A stretch of DNA of 64,000 nucleotides from positions 220,782,172 to 220,846,171 of the forward strand of contig CM056997.1 in NCBI GenBank assembly GCA_029891345.1, written 5' to 3'. Of the stretch, positions 11,368 through 22,521 are shown piece after piece. The notes beneath the pieces were generated by a model that saw only the letters and a program-made list of their open reading frames with translations, had not been told where the DNA came from and did not search any database. Each line of letters starts with the position of its first letter. Within the stretch, counting starts at the first letter, position 1. Source of the stretch: Dryococelus australis. Its lineage: Eukaryota; Arthropoda; Insecta; Phasmatodea; Phasmatidae. The position numbers and the translations under genes were made by a program.

Positions 11368-12346
11368 ATTTACAATAAAAACATGTACCAAACTTATTAT
11401 TATTATTGCGGCCCCATACAGAATGATGCAATGTAAGATATAAACGTATTTTTTTCACATTTGCATAATGTAGTAAAAATATTTCATATTTGAATAATAA
11501 ACTTACAGTACTATTTTATGTATGTAGTCATACCTGTATCGCAGGTGTAATCTTGCCTTGAAGTAGAAATGTCGTATTTATTCCACTTCCTGTCAGTAAT
11601 TTCTGGCAAGGCAAACTTCATTAACAATACCACTATTCTCTTCACTATTACCTGACAAGGTAGCCTGCTAATTGAAATTTGTAACATCGCAACCTGAATT
11701 TTCTTGACACAGAAGGCAATCATGAAATACTTTGTCTAAATTATTGCCGCCAAGATCAATTCCATCAATTTTCCCATCGAATTCGTCATCGCTTCCTTCC
11801 GATTCCGAGGCAGAAGGAAAATTTTCATCAAATGTTAGGGCGAACGCTTCTTCATCACTATAAAACTTCTTTGATATTACTAAAAATGAATTATTTACGA
11901 ATAATAAGCAAAATAACTAACATAATACGAGCCCATAATAATGGATGACACACACAGCTCAATAACTAGCTTGGTTCCTGTCAGTACTTACGTACAACGA
12001 TATTTATGGGAAGAAAATGCATGCACTTCAGTTTATTTATTAATTACTTATTTCTAGTTCAGTATTCACATAGTATTTTCAAGTTCTTGATACATCAAAA
12101 AACAAAGCTTGAATAAATAAAGTTATAATTAGCGAAATGAAATGTGCGACGATGGATTCGCGCATGGCCTGCGATCTCGTGGACATTGGATGCCATCTTG
12201 TGGCGATCACGCAAACTACGTGAATAACACAAACGGTCACGCATTCTCAGTGGTACAAGAAACTGCTGTCAGGAACTAGGAGAGTTCGAGACTACACAGG
12301 GTTTTTCTATGAGACGTTGAATAGCGTGGTACTTTTAAGTACCACC

Positions 12347-12359
12347 AGGCAAGAAAGGG
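12347..12359 (-). repeat. piggyBac terminal inverted repeat, right
   Basis: Exact complement of 8,589-8,601, followed directly by TTAA. Just inside lies a palindrome (about 12,326-12,346, GTGGTACTTTTAAGTACCAC). A similar GGTACTAATAAGTGCC lies about 130 bp inside the left end, and these could be subterminal transposase-binding repeats. Confidence 0.85.
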
Positions 12360-12600
12360 TTAAAACACTACTTGATGTGATTATTTCCGGAAAGACAATC
12401 GAGCGGTGATCAGTGCAAAGAACTTTTCAATGAGCGTCCCTCTATGGCAAGGCGTGTTGTCGAGAATACGTTTGGTATTCTGGTACAGACGCGGAGGATA
12501 TTTTGTGACCAATAGAAGTTGATGAAGAGTTTGCAAAAATAATTGTGATGACTACGTGTGTTTTGCATAATTTCTTACGCTAAAAGAAAAAAGATACATA
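12357..12600 (+). pseudogene. PIF/Harbinger transposase, C-terminal part
   Basis: Continues the Harbinger coding region directly after the piggyBac right TTAA: a LKHYLM-type segment, a stop, FPERQ, then the characteristic NERPSMARRVVENTFGIL and, with further frame damage, a TTCVLHNFL-like C-terminal motif. It belongs to the same gene as 8,046-8,585. The one-base frame difference at the junction and internal stops show it was already, or has since become, inactive. Confidence 0.78.
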
Positions 12601-15600
12601 TATACAACACTTGTCACCACAACATCCGCAGTCATCAGGTTCTGCGCAGCTTGGTAATTTGTGTTGTGGGCCTGCCAGACGTGTATGCAGAGTAGCATTT
12701 AACATAAGGGAATAATTGTTGAGTATTTCAATGCAAATAACCGTTAAATGTGTATTATTTATCTACTTTGTAGATGTACTTATTGCGCAACAAGTCAGTT
12801 CGCAGTTTATAAAAAAGGTGGAAATCATAAACACGTTTATAAACAATCAAACATATGTAAGTTGTTAAAATGTCATAATAAATTTGTAATTTTATAGATT
12901 ACGTGCGACGACACAAAGAGTTGGTTATGTCACCCCCCCCCCCCCCCCCCGGGGGCTATATCCTTCCCTCAACATATAGCAGTGAAATATTCAACACTTA
13001 TCATCATGTCTGAAAAGATCCCCTATTTCCTTCCATACTTAGTCATTCTCCTTGTTCTTGTAATGTGTATACGTCAAATCGTACAATATAGTGTGTTGTT
13101 TGACAGCGTTGATTAGAATGTGATTGCTGCAGATCCGCCTACCGCCTTGGTTTGAGTCAGTCCATAGGACTACTTGTGCTCACTCTCTCGTCATTCATTC
13201 GTTCCCGCTCGCAATCACTCGTCACGCCTTTGTTTGCTCAGCCTTGCTGTGTTCTAGTGAGGCCTTTGACAGGACTCTTCATAGCTCACTCGCACTACTG
13301 CTTCTTGCTTATTACTTGATCACAGGTAAACTGGGCGTGTACAATCAGCTGCTAACCAAACACAGTAAACAAGTCTTTTAAGACTACCTCTTCACAGAAG
13401 TAATTTGGGAAATACTTGAGGCTCTACCGATTCTTCGGCTTTAGCGCGTCTAACCAGCGCTGACCTACCCTAAACCAACTTAACTGTCAAAATCACATGG
13501 CCAACAGTGATGAACGTGTTTATTTATATCTTAATTTACAAAAGACAAGAGCTTTTATATGAATAAAATATTGTTACCAATCTGAAATTTAATATGTTAT
13601 AGGAGGTATAGAAATATCTCAAAGCACTAGTTTACATTATTGGTGCTGTAGGCTCAAATGCTATCCACGGTGTTTATGCTCGTCGTGTTGGCTACAAAGC
13701 AGGTCAACATTGGGACACGAATTGCGCAGCGTGCGAGATCACTCTACGGATCCGACGGAATAAACGGCTGTTCCAGCTCTGTGTTGTTAACCTGAGACGC
13801 CGCCTCGCCCAGCGAGAGCGGCAACCGGCGCCAACAACAATAATTCGCGAATACATTTTGTGCCAGGTTGAACTTTAATAAAATATGCACGTTCGCCTCG
13901 TCTCTGCGAATCAATCACAAATTATGTTACCCGTCTTCGATTCAATAACAAACACACGACAAAAGACCGTGCAAATTTCGTGCATCTTGATCAAGAGTGA
14001 AAGTGATTTCTTACAAAAGCTGCAGCCAACGAGAAAATGACGCTGGCTCGTGTAAATAGATGACTGTGATGTACAATCTACAGGCCAGTGGAGCCAAGAC
14101 TTGTTTCCAGTTAACAGTAACAGGTCCGCTTTGGCCAGATGAACATAATGTGTAAATTAACAACATAAATTAGTTTTGACATTCATTATAAGAACGTCGG
14201 TATCGTTATTAATTTTTATTTCTTACACTAGTAAATTAAGACATCCTCCTCCAAAACACGACTTACTGAACGAACGTAATTAAATTCCGTTCTTATTCGT
14301 GAGAATAGCGACACATATTTCTAAATACTGAGTTGCGAAGCACGGTAAAGCGCAAGCGAAAATGATGAATAATCGTTTGTAAGGTTCCTTCTGAAACATC
14401 GAGGTTGTTTTATCATAGACAAAACTAGCGAATAACTTGAGAATATCGATGCTTAAGTCATCGCCTTGCAGATAGAAAGTAAAGTGCCTGCCTTTCCCAT
14501 GTCCTCTCTTTCTCTCGTTCCCATCCTTTATTCTCTATCTTTATCTTGCTTGACGTGCTCTGCAAATCATTTTAACTTCGCTATAAACTGACGAAGTTAG
14601 ATTCTTCACCAATCTTTCAATTAATTACGAGCGATTAATTAAGCAATGTTTTATTTCAGGCTGAAATGTCAAAGTCATATTATTTCGTTAACCTTTCATG
14701 TCCAGCGTAAATAACTGTCTACATATTGCACAGGAAGATTTTAATTGGCCGGTACAGTACGCTGCAAGTCTCACTACCCAGCCATCTTCCTTGGGATTCG
14801 TCAACTGTTCTGCTGTTCTAAGTATGGACAGAAAAGTTTCGCGTTTTGAAAGACCTGTGTGCTAGACTCCACGGTCCAGTGTATTTCCTAGCCTCAGCTT
14901 GCTGTTAATTAGCTGCTGCCCAAGAGTTTTCAGGTCCGCCCTTGGAGAAGGGGGGGGGGGGAGGTGGTTACACCGGGCCCCACTTCGTGAGGGGCCCCAC
15001 GAGGTGGAACTCATAGAAAATGTTCTTGATATTAATTTACGCTAGTGATCAAACATTGTGCGCATCTCCATTCACTGCCTGACTTAGCCATGACAATCCA
15101 TCCTGGACAAACTCAGTGGCAAACAAGCACTTTGATTTTTGATAAGGACGGGGGGGGGGGGGGTGTGAATGGGTGCCGTCTCTGTAGAGAGGGGTTATAA
15201 AACCATAAACAACCCTAGTCAGGCAGTCACTACTGCGGAGTTTTCGGCCAGAGAGATAACCAGTGTAACACGACTTAATATCGGTACAACAAGGCGGTAT
15301 CGTAGTGTGGATCATGTGCTATGATCGCGTGTCATATTTATTCGCGAATTGCGAAACGTAAATGTGGTTAGTATTTTTTGCGCTATCTGTAATTCATAAT
15401 TTTATCGAATGGTCTTGCATTTAGTAATCACGTCTTAAAAACACGCCGTGGTTAAATATACAGCCGGTTTCAAATATGTATTTGGTACTGATTTTGCAGA
15501 CTGTCGTTAATTTCTTATTTTCTAATTAGGTAACTGAAGTATGTAGCTTGTAAAATAACAGCATATTACTAAACAGAGCTGATTGTGGTGAAAATAACCG

Positions 15601-16053
15601 TTTGATTTATTTAGTACTCTAGACAAAATTTTTTTTTTTTTGCAAATTTTTACTCTTTCGTGTAATTTTTTTTTTTTTTTTTTATTCTCCAAAGGAAGCG
15701 TAGTAACTAGTATACGCATTTACGTACTTATGGTAAGCCTTCACTCCCTCACATTATCACTATATCATAGTTCCTCGTTTTTAAATATATTTATTTTTAT
15801 GCGCACTAACTAATGTTTTAAAAATTTCCCCCGGTCTTTGATCATCGTAAATGTATAGTTTTTCATGTATTTTTTTTCAAATCATATAGATGGAGTACAC
15901 AGTTACCAACCTTACTGGGTGCATGTCACTCATTGCGCCCATTAAAATATATGCAGGCAGCAGTAGTGACTTATTTCAAAGGTTGATTTCAAAAGTTGAT
16001 TTGAAAAGTGATCAGGAAAAGCCTACAACGCACACAGAGATGTAACTAGAAAG
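12601..16053. other. about 3.4 kb with no gene seen
   Basis: Includes a C18 run followed by GGGGG near 12,931-12,955, a GC-richer patch at 13,700-13,850, poly-G runs near 14,950 and 15,150, and T runs near 15,630 and 15,670. A TTATAAAACC at about 15,195 is followed about 25 bp later by a CAGTCACT initiator-like sequence, but no coding region follows. The ORF at 13,124-13,381 has no recognisable domain. Confidence 0.4.
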
Positions 16054-16440
16054 TTGTCGGCGCCGACCTGTCATATTCCGCTGGAAGGCAGTCCGTGCTG
16101 TCACGAGACCAGGAACCCAAGTTGTAATGTATGTTTGCAAATCTTGTTGCAGCTGGTGGATTCAGGAGCATCGTGCTCACTTATTAGCCACACATTTTGT
16201 AACCACGTGTTAAAGAACTTGCCGAAAGGAGTGGTGCGCATTTATCCTAGTGAAGCGATTGGTTTTTCTCTAGAAAAAGGTGGTGTCATTACCTCCAGGG
16301 GTATTGCTGAATTTAAGATCCGAATAGACCACTTCACGTGGAAATTTCAGTTCAGAATATTTCCAGAGTGAAACCATGAATTGTTGCTGGGAGTTGATCT
16401 CTTTGGCGTACTCAAGCAAGTATTAACATGGCACAGCAGG
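16054..16440 (+). pseudogene. Ty3/gypsy aspartic protease, degenerate
   Basis: Contains the active-site motif LVDSGASCSLIS and, after a stop at 16,369-16,371, the conserved second motif ELLLGVDLF typical of retropepsins. The family processes the Gag-Pol polyprotein. The internal stop breaks this copy. Upstream coding sequence is not recognised as gag. Confidence 0.75.
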
Positions 16441-16559
16441 AATTAGTTTTTTTTTCTTTTGCAAGTCACAGCCAGTGCAGAATAGCTCAAATCATTTGAC
16501 TTCCATGCTATTTGTGCCCAGACTACTATAGAGCAAAGCAATTAGTTTCATGAGAGGGA

Positions 16560-17257
16560 ACAACAGCTAAATCAATTACAGAGGGATTTTTCGGATGTAA
16601 TCACAAATAAGTTGGGGCAAAACAATCAAAATCCTATTAAATTAAGGCTTAAAGACACTGAGCCTGTGTCATCAGTGCCATATCGGGTAGTCCCTCCCAA
16701 ACTTAAAGTTTTTCGTAAAATCATCCTGGATTTGCAGGAGGAAAAGGTAGTTGAGTCATCTATAATTAATTACCCCAGTCCTGCCTTCTTCTTACCGAAG
16801 AAGTCCCTAGGAGAATATCGGGTGATCTGCGATTACCATAAGATCAACAAAAAAAATGTTGTGGACCCCTACCCTACCCACAATTGAGTCGGTGTTTCGA
16901 CATGTGGACAAAGCTAAATATTTTTCAGTATTTGATTTGAATTCGACATTCCTCCAATGAGATCTGCACCCTGATTCAAGAGGTATATTAGCTTTTGTCA
17001 ACCCATGGGGACTGTACCAGTGGTTGTGGTTGGCCATGGGTGTGAACTGTGGACCTCAAGCCATGTCTAGAGTTCTCTTTTTTGTTTTGGGAAAGTATCA
17101 GTATGAGTTCTTATACACATATATTGATGATGTATGTGTTTACAGCGAAACTTTTGATGAGCATATAGAATATCTTCGTCTCCTTTTCCTTGTGTTAAGA
17201 GAAGCAGGGTTGACTATTAACCCCTTGTGTTAAGAGAAGCAGGGTTAACTATTATAC
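16560..17257 (+). pseudogene. Ty3/gypsy reverse transcriptase, degenerate
   Basis: Motifs in order: PYRVVPPKL, SPAFFLPKK, YRVICDYHKIN, then in another frame FSVFDLN and PWGLYQW, and the catalytic YIDDVCVY box at about 17,120. The enzyme would copy element RNA to DNA. The reading frame changes at about 16,885 and again at a 35-bp direct duplication (17,188-17,257; CCTTGTGTTAAGAGAAGCAG repeated), whose length is not a multiple of three. Confidence 0.82.
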
Positions 17258-17950
17258 TTAGGTTTTGTGATCACAGAGGGCGAGTTACTCATGGATCTGG
17301 AAAGATCCGCCCTGTGGTGAGCTTTCCTGGCCCGAAAAACTTAAGTGGGGTGGGACGATTTTTAGGTATGGTTGGATTTTATGCCAAGTCCATTGCCAAC
17401 ATTGCTAACGTAGCTGAGCCTCTCAACTCCTTGGAGATGAAAGGTGTGGAATTCCTGGGGGGGGGGGGGGAGGAACAGGATCGAGCTTTAGGCTGTCTTA
17501 AGGAAAAACCAGCTACTCCTCTGGTGCTCCAGTTGCCACAGTTTGATAACTGTTTTGTTTTGCAGGCTGATGCAAATTCAAAGGCAGTAGGTGAGGTGTT
17601 ATGCCATTTGAAGGATGACCATCTGGCTCCTATATCGTACGCTAGCAGGCTTCTGACCCCTTCGGAGCAGAAGTTTTCTGCATACGAAAAGGAATATTTA
17701 GAGGCAATTTTTGGTATGGAAAAATTTAAAGATTATTTAGAAAGTGCTGTATTTGAAGTACACACCGACAACAAAGCCTTGAGCTAGTTTCTTGCGACCA
17801 ATAAACCTGCTGGCCAGTTGGCACGTTGGTTGGTTAGTCTCACTTGTTTTAATTTCACTGTGAAACATGTGAAAGGAGTGGGTAATGATGTGGCTGACGC
17901 CCTAAGTAGGATGTTTGATGTGGATGAATTTCATGTAGACCAACCTCCTT
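17258..17950 (+). pseudogene. Ty3/gypsy RT connection and RNase H, degenerate
   Basis: FLGMVGFYAKSI is the typical RT-to-RNase H linker segment. RNase H motifs follow: VLQADANSKAVG (Asp), YEKEYLEAIFG (Glu), VHTDNKALS (Asp), and after a stop KGVGNDVADALSR. A G13 run at about 17,458-17,470 sits inside the domain and adds glycines, apparently a local homopolymer expansion. Confidence 0.82.
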
Positions 17951-18843
17951 CAGTAACTATCGTGGTGTAAGTTCATGTCGAGGTTAAGACGCAGACATCT
18001 GTAGGGAAGGAATCGGTAGGTGAATCCACGAAGATTAAGGTAGAGCTTGTTTGGGAGAGAGGAGAACCCGAAGATCAGGTTGAAATACTTCAAGAATTTC
18101 CCCAAACTTATTATAAGCTTCAGCAACAGCAGAATGAAGACCCCAAACGTCAGGGAATATGGACTGATGTAGCAGGAAAAGGGGGACAATATGAGGTACG
18201 AAAAGGGTTTTTGGGTCACGTCGATCCTAAAACACAAAAATTAAATTTCATGGTGCCTAAGGTGTTGCGAGCTCCTATTCATCACTATTTTCATAACACA
18301 TATGCTGGTAGCCACTTAGGACAAGACAAAACTGTAGCACGTGTACGTGATATTTATTTTTTTGGCTCGGGATGGGAAAGGATATTGAACAGCTAGTAAA
18401 TAATTGTGTTGAATGCCAACGAGCAAAGCCTCGAAATGCAAATAGAGTAAGCCCATATAGTGCAAGTGTTGCAAGTTTCCCTTGGGAGTGAGTATATGTC
18501 AATGTGTTTGGTCTACTCCCTCGTACCATTGCTGGGTACACTTGTATTTTGGTCATTGTAGATAGTTTTAGTAAATGTGTTTATTTTATCCGATTAGAAG
18601 TATGAAATCTGTCGAGATTTGCAAGGTGCTTAGCCAGCGCTTAAATCCTGTGTTTGGTTCTCCAGTGACTATGTTAATGGACAATGCCACATACTTTGTC
18701 TCAGCCGAGTTTAAAAACTTAGCTTTTGCTTGGGAGGTGAAATTAATTCAAACGACACTTTATTATCATCAAGCCCATTTAGTTGAATGTTACAATCGTA
18801 ATCTTAAGGCGGCTCCTGAGGGCTTTACAGACCAGTTCCCGTA
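17951..18843 (+). pseudogene. Ty3/gypsy integrase, degenerate
   Basis: The zinc-binding H2C2 module is visible: HHYFHNTYAGSHLG, then after a frame change NCVECQRAK. The catalytic core follows with LPRTIAGYTCILVIVDSF, the second acidic residue in LMDNATYF and the Glu in HLVECYNRN. The first catalytic Asp position reads Asn (YVNVFG), so the triad is incomplete. Stops and frameshifts occur at about 18,390, 18,490 and 18,590. Confidence 0.8.
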
Positions 18844-19304
18844 AAGATTAAGATGTGGGATTTTACTAATTGTCCTTGGCATTTAACAATGTGTTGAGTT
18901 CAGCCACTAAAAGAGTACCTGCTGAATTATTATTCCGCAGAAGTCTTTTCCATCCACTCATAAATTCCTGGTGGTTGAATGAGTTTTGTTGGAAGGCCCT
19001 GGATAACAGGGAACTTGAGGGAATTTGGGATGAAACCATCCAAACCCTTAAGAAGTATCATCATAAGATGTCTTCAAGGAAAGAGTACAATACCAGTATG
19101 GTAAAAATTAAACAAGGCGATCAGGTGTTCGTTCAGACACATTTCTTAAGTAATAAAGCTGCTAAGTTAGCGACTAAATTTTCAGGACCTTTCATTGTTA
19201 GACATTTCCTAACCCCAGTAACTATGATGATAGAAGATGTATCAAATCCTAGGCGTGTTTGTAAAGCCCATCTGTCGCAGTTAAAGATAAATACGAGTCA
19301 ATGA
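18844..19304 (+). pseudogene. Ty3/gypsy integrase C-terminal region
   Basis: A 144-residue ORF matching the region after the integrase core. It has AFNNVLSSATKRVPAELLF (the typical thr-x-x-pro-x-glu-leu segment), then an SH3-like or GPY-type C-terminal part with KQGDQVFVQTHF, KFSGPFIVRHF and RRVCKAHLSQLK. No chromodomain or env ORF follows. Confidence 0.75.
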
Positions 19305-20204
19305 TGTTGACATGTAAGTATGTACAACCACAGCTGATCTCGTTGTTTCCCTTGTAATATATTATTTGTGATAATTATATGTTACATACTTGAGATCATT
19401 TGAAAAATTGAGTAATGTATCATCTTTTGTGTCATCTTGTTATTTTTTTTAGGTATTGTGAAACCAATCAATTATAGTCGGTCCATCGAGGAATAGACAT
19501 TCCCCATCTCTCATGCTCATTTCGTCTTCCTTTAGATTTAAGATGTACTCGTGTCCATTTAATTTTAAGGTGTTTTTATTGGTAGGTTAATATTAAAAAT
19601 TCTCATGAATGTTGTGATGTTTGATTGTGGGTCAAGAATAACGACATTCAAGCTATATAGTACAAGATAGAGTTCCAGACGGCCCATAGTGAGTTCTAGT
19701 CCTGTTGTTTGGCAGAGGTGGTGCCTTTTTATGAGGAGATAAATGATACATGATATTGTATAGCACTAAATGTTTATGACAACATATACTAGCGCAAGTT
19801 TATTTGGATTTTTTTTTGGCATTCGCATGAGGGTGTAGTGGAGCTACTGCAGAGCAACACCTCCAAGATTCTACCGGATGAATGCTGCCTTCATCCGAGA
19901 CATGAGTATTTTCTCCAAAGCTGGCGATGGAGGCTTGTGTAGTCATCTTAGGGATTGCCACTCCGGATGGGGCGCTTCGGCTGTACATCACCCTCATCTA
20001 GACGTTTTCTTTAGTTTCTTCAAGCTTCTTCTGGGCTACTGGAGATGCTGCCTTTTCTGAAACTTCTTTATGCCACTCTTCGATCTTCAATGTTCTTCTA
20101 GATCTACTAGTTCTTCTTGTTCTTTGGACTCTTGCAATTAGTGATCTTCAAGAAGATCCTCTTTAGGAGGGGGGATTGGGGCGGGCGGTCTTAATTTAAT
20201 AACT
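19305..20204 (+). other. non-coding tail of the gypsy element with G-rich purine tract
   Basis: No env-like ORF. Near the end lies AGGAGGGGGGATTGGGGCGG (about 20,167), a candidate polypurine tract, but about 17 bp separate its end from the TGTTCC start of the repeat, more than is usual. Confidence in the tract being functional is therefore modest. Confidence 0.45.
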
Positions 20205-22521
20205 TGTTCCTTCTGTATATTTTCCTACACGAGAGTGGATTGTTTATTTTTTACTTACATCAAGAGTGTAATGAACTGCACGTGAAGTTACTTAGATTGG
20301 ACAATATAACTCAAAGTTCACCGTTTATTCGAATTGTGGTTTACATTTTATGCAACACATTATAAAACGTACTACAATAAAAAAACACTATATATTGATT
20401 TGACTGTGAGTGAGTGTTCTGCAACGTTCAAAACAACAAACTTAAACAAACTATTTCCTAACCGTGGCGTATGAAGCAATCAGTTTTCACGTAAATACAG
20501 ATTACTTCTATAATAACTACACAAACTTAGAAACCCACAAAAATTATAAGGTTTTTGTGTGCGTTTTGTTGCTCGCAAAGGGATTTTACTTCCGCCATAC
20601 CGTTCCCTGCCAGAACATTTTGCGACACGTCCTACATGATCATAGCTTCTCAGCCAACTAGATAGAAGAGCTGAAGAAAATTGTGGGGGCGCACCCAGCG
20701 CTCTCTAGCGGCGCCCCATGAAACTGTCTCGAGGGAATGTGCGGACGTCGTAACAACGTTGGTGCGGAAGAACCTTCAGCCCCTTTCTGTAAATATCTGG
20801 ACGTCTCGGCGGCGTGGAAGAACCTTCAGCCCCTTTCTGTAAACATCTGGACGTCTCGGCGGCGTGGAAGAACCTTCAGCCCCTTTCTGTAAACATCTGG
20901 ACGTCTCGGCGGCGTGGAAGAACCTTCAGCCCCTTTCTGTAAACATCTGGACGTCTCGGCGGCGTGGAAGAACCTTCAGCCCCTTTCTGTAAACATCTGG
21001 ACGTCTCGGCGGCGTGGAAGAACCTTCAGCCCCTTTCTGTAAACATCTGGACGTCTCGGCGGCGTGGAAGAACCTTTAGCCCCTTTCTGTAAACATCTGG
21101 ACGTCTCGGCGGCGTGGAAGAACTTTCAGTCTCTTTCTGTAAACATCTGGACGTCTCGGCGGCGTGGAAGAACCTTCAGCCCCTTTCTGTAAACATCTGG
21201 ACGTCTCGGCGGCGTGGAAGAACCTTCAGCCCCTTTCTGTAAACATCTGGACGTCTCGGCGGCGTGGAAGAACCTTCAGCCCCTTTCTGTAAATATCTGG
21301 ACGTCTCGGCGGCGTGGAAGAACCTTCAGTCCCTTTCTGTAAACATCTGGACGTCTCGGCGGCGTGGAAGAACCTTCAGCCCCTTTCTGTAAACATCTGG
21401 ACGTCTCGGCGGCGTGGAAGAACTTTCAGCCTCTTTCTGTAAACAATTGGAAGTCTCGGCGGCGTGGAAGAACTTTCAGCCTCTTGCTGTTTCCTTTTGG
21501 CTGAGAACGAACGAAAAAAATTTTTTTTCTGTATTTAAGATCGGCAGAGAAGCCAGTCAGGAGATGGCTGTTCTCCGATGGACCATCTGTATTGGAAGTT
21601 AAGTAACATATTTAAATGATTAAAAAATGGGTGTGCCCTTAAAGTTGATCGAAGAAGGACAATATTTTCGTTTTCGTCCTTATATGAAACTTAAAAAATT
21701 ATTTATCATGAATTTTGGTAATCTGTTTTATAACGAATTTCGTTGCTCTTGTCAGAGTTTTTAAAAAGAAAGAAAAATTTAATCGTAACATTTCAATTAT
21801 TATATTTGTATGAATGGCCTAGAACTACTTTGAATGGCCTGAGAAAGAGGAAACACGTCTAAGTATTTCATAGAGTTTCCTTGTAAATATTAATATTGAA
21901 TTGAATTGTTATTATCTGTTGATGGCCTTCGGTCTAGTTAAACAGCTACTAATATCTAATGTGGGGTTTATATAATGTACTATTTCTGCCACATATGTTT
22001 TATTGATATTATGGAACATAGCTTTCGCTGTAGTCAAACAGCCAGTAACATTTAATGTGTCTTTTATTAATGTGCTGTTCAGAGGAAGGATGGCTTTCGC
22101 CATGGTTAAAAGCCTATAATAATAAATTTTCCAAATGTGACTATTCTTAAATTGTGCCATGTTGCCACTACTGTGAAACTTTTAGGATAATTTAAATCCT
22201 TAAAATGATTTTCGTGGAATTTGTTGATGAGCTTGCTTGGGTGCCATAAATCACATATTAGCCTTCTTTTGTAGCTTAATTTCTCTTAGATCAATTTGCT
22301 ATTTTCTTCTATGGATATAATCAAAGAAATTTTATTTATTTTTTTACCTAAATATGTTTGCGATACTGTGAGATGCTGAAAGAGCCATTGGTAAGACTGA
22401 TAAAATATTAAGAATCTTAGTTACCTTTTGAAATTACATGTGCACGTGTATGTTGTTTTGCACTATCCACGTTCACTTCAAGGTAGGCTTTTTCTGACTA
22501 AAAGGCCGGTTAATGCCGCCC
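20205..22521 (+). repeat. putative 3' LTR of the gypsy family, 2.3 kb, with minisatellite
   Basis: Starts TGTTCCTTCTGTA and is homologous, in inverse orientation, to 30,763-34,618 along its whole length. Outside the minisatellite the two copies are closely similar. The last shared bases are TTAATGCCGCCC here and TTAAGGCCGCCCACA in the other copy, so the CA end is lost here. Homology to the partner stops sharply at both ends. Internally it has three diverged repeats around GCTTTCGCYRTRGT (21,920-22,110). An alternative reading is the arms of a foldback transposon. Confidence 0.65.
20764..21489 (+). repeat. 50-bp minisatellite, about 14 copies, inside putative LTR
   Basis: Unit of 50 bp containing GTGGAAGAACCTTCAGCCCC and AACATCTGGACGTCTCGGCG, with few substitutions in the middle and more at the right end. 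There are no unique spacers, so it is not CRISPR-like. Confidence 0.92.

Larger units (their letters stand above)
9270..11890 (-). pseudogene. piggyBac transposase, broken
   Basis: The transposase can be followed on the minus strand in pieces. There is an acidic N-terminal region rich in Asp/Glu/Ser (about 11,890-11,740; ASESEGSDDEFDGKIDG). A SINE interruption follows (11,367-11,128). The DDE_Tnp_1_7 domain comes next, with LCFLGINVMKGYHKL, RDRFETILRYLHAND and a first catalytic Asp in ELSIDES (10,669-11,061). Then come FKGHSTLKQYNP and VWGSFRELYFNNYFSSPSLL-type segments in shifted frames, the HMGGVDHADILRQ block, a WWNRLFWG segment (about 9,560) and a Cys-containing tail (FLCPQCL, about 9,310). 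Stops, frameshifts and the 106-bp array destroy the frame. The 3' landmark matches the C-terminal zinc-binding tail of the family. Confidence 0.82.
8582..12363 (-). mobile_element. piggyBac-family element nested in the Harbinger relic
   Basis: The element is bounded by TTAA on both sides (8,582-8,585 and 12,360-12,363), the target site of piggyBac transposases. Just inside are 13-bp inverted repeats, CCCTTTCTTGCCT at 8,589-8,601 and its exact complement at 12,347-12,359. The left copy has three extra A bases between TTAA and the repeat. Total length is about 3.78 kb including both TTAAs. It contains a minus-strand piggyBac transposase relic, an inserted SINE and a 106-bp tandem array. The sequence on either side rejoins as one Harbinger coding region, so the boundaries are well supported. 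Confidence 0.88.
16054..22521 (+). mobile_element. Ty3/gypsy LTR retrotransposon, 5'-truncated, with putative 3' LTR
   Basis: Order protease, reverse transcriptase, RNase H, integrase (16.1-19.3 kb), then a non-coding stretch with a G-rich purine tract (about 20,165-20,188), then a 2.3-kb repeat starting TGTTCC (20,205). That repeat is found inverted at 30,763-34,618, immediately upstream of a gag relic in matching orientation. Both positions fit an LTR of one family. No 5' LTR or gag is visible before 16,054. Reading the repeat as an LTR is inference. The pol identification is secure. Confidence 0.72.

Noticed and set aside
15190-15240. Core promoter (TATAAAA plus initiator-like sequence)
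   Set aside because: No transcript unit or coding exon follows. Such matches are common in AT-rich DNA.
19305-20204. Env gene after gypsy pol
   Set aside because: No ORF of adequate size, signal peptide or transmembrane segment was found.
20764-21489. CRISPR-like array
   Set aside because: The units are contiguous with no unique spacers, and the setting is eukaryotic.
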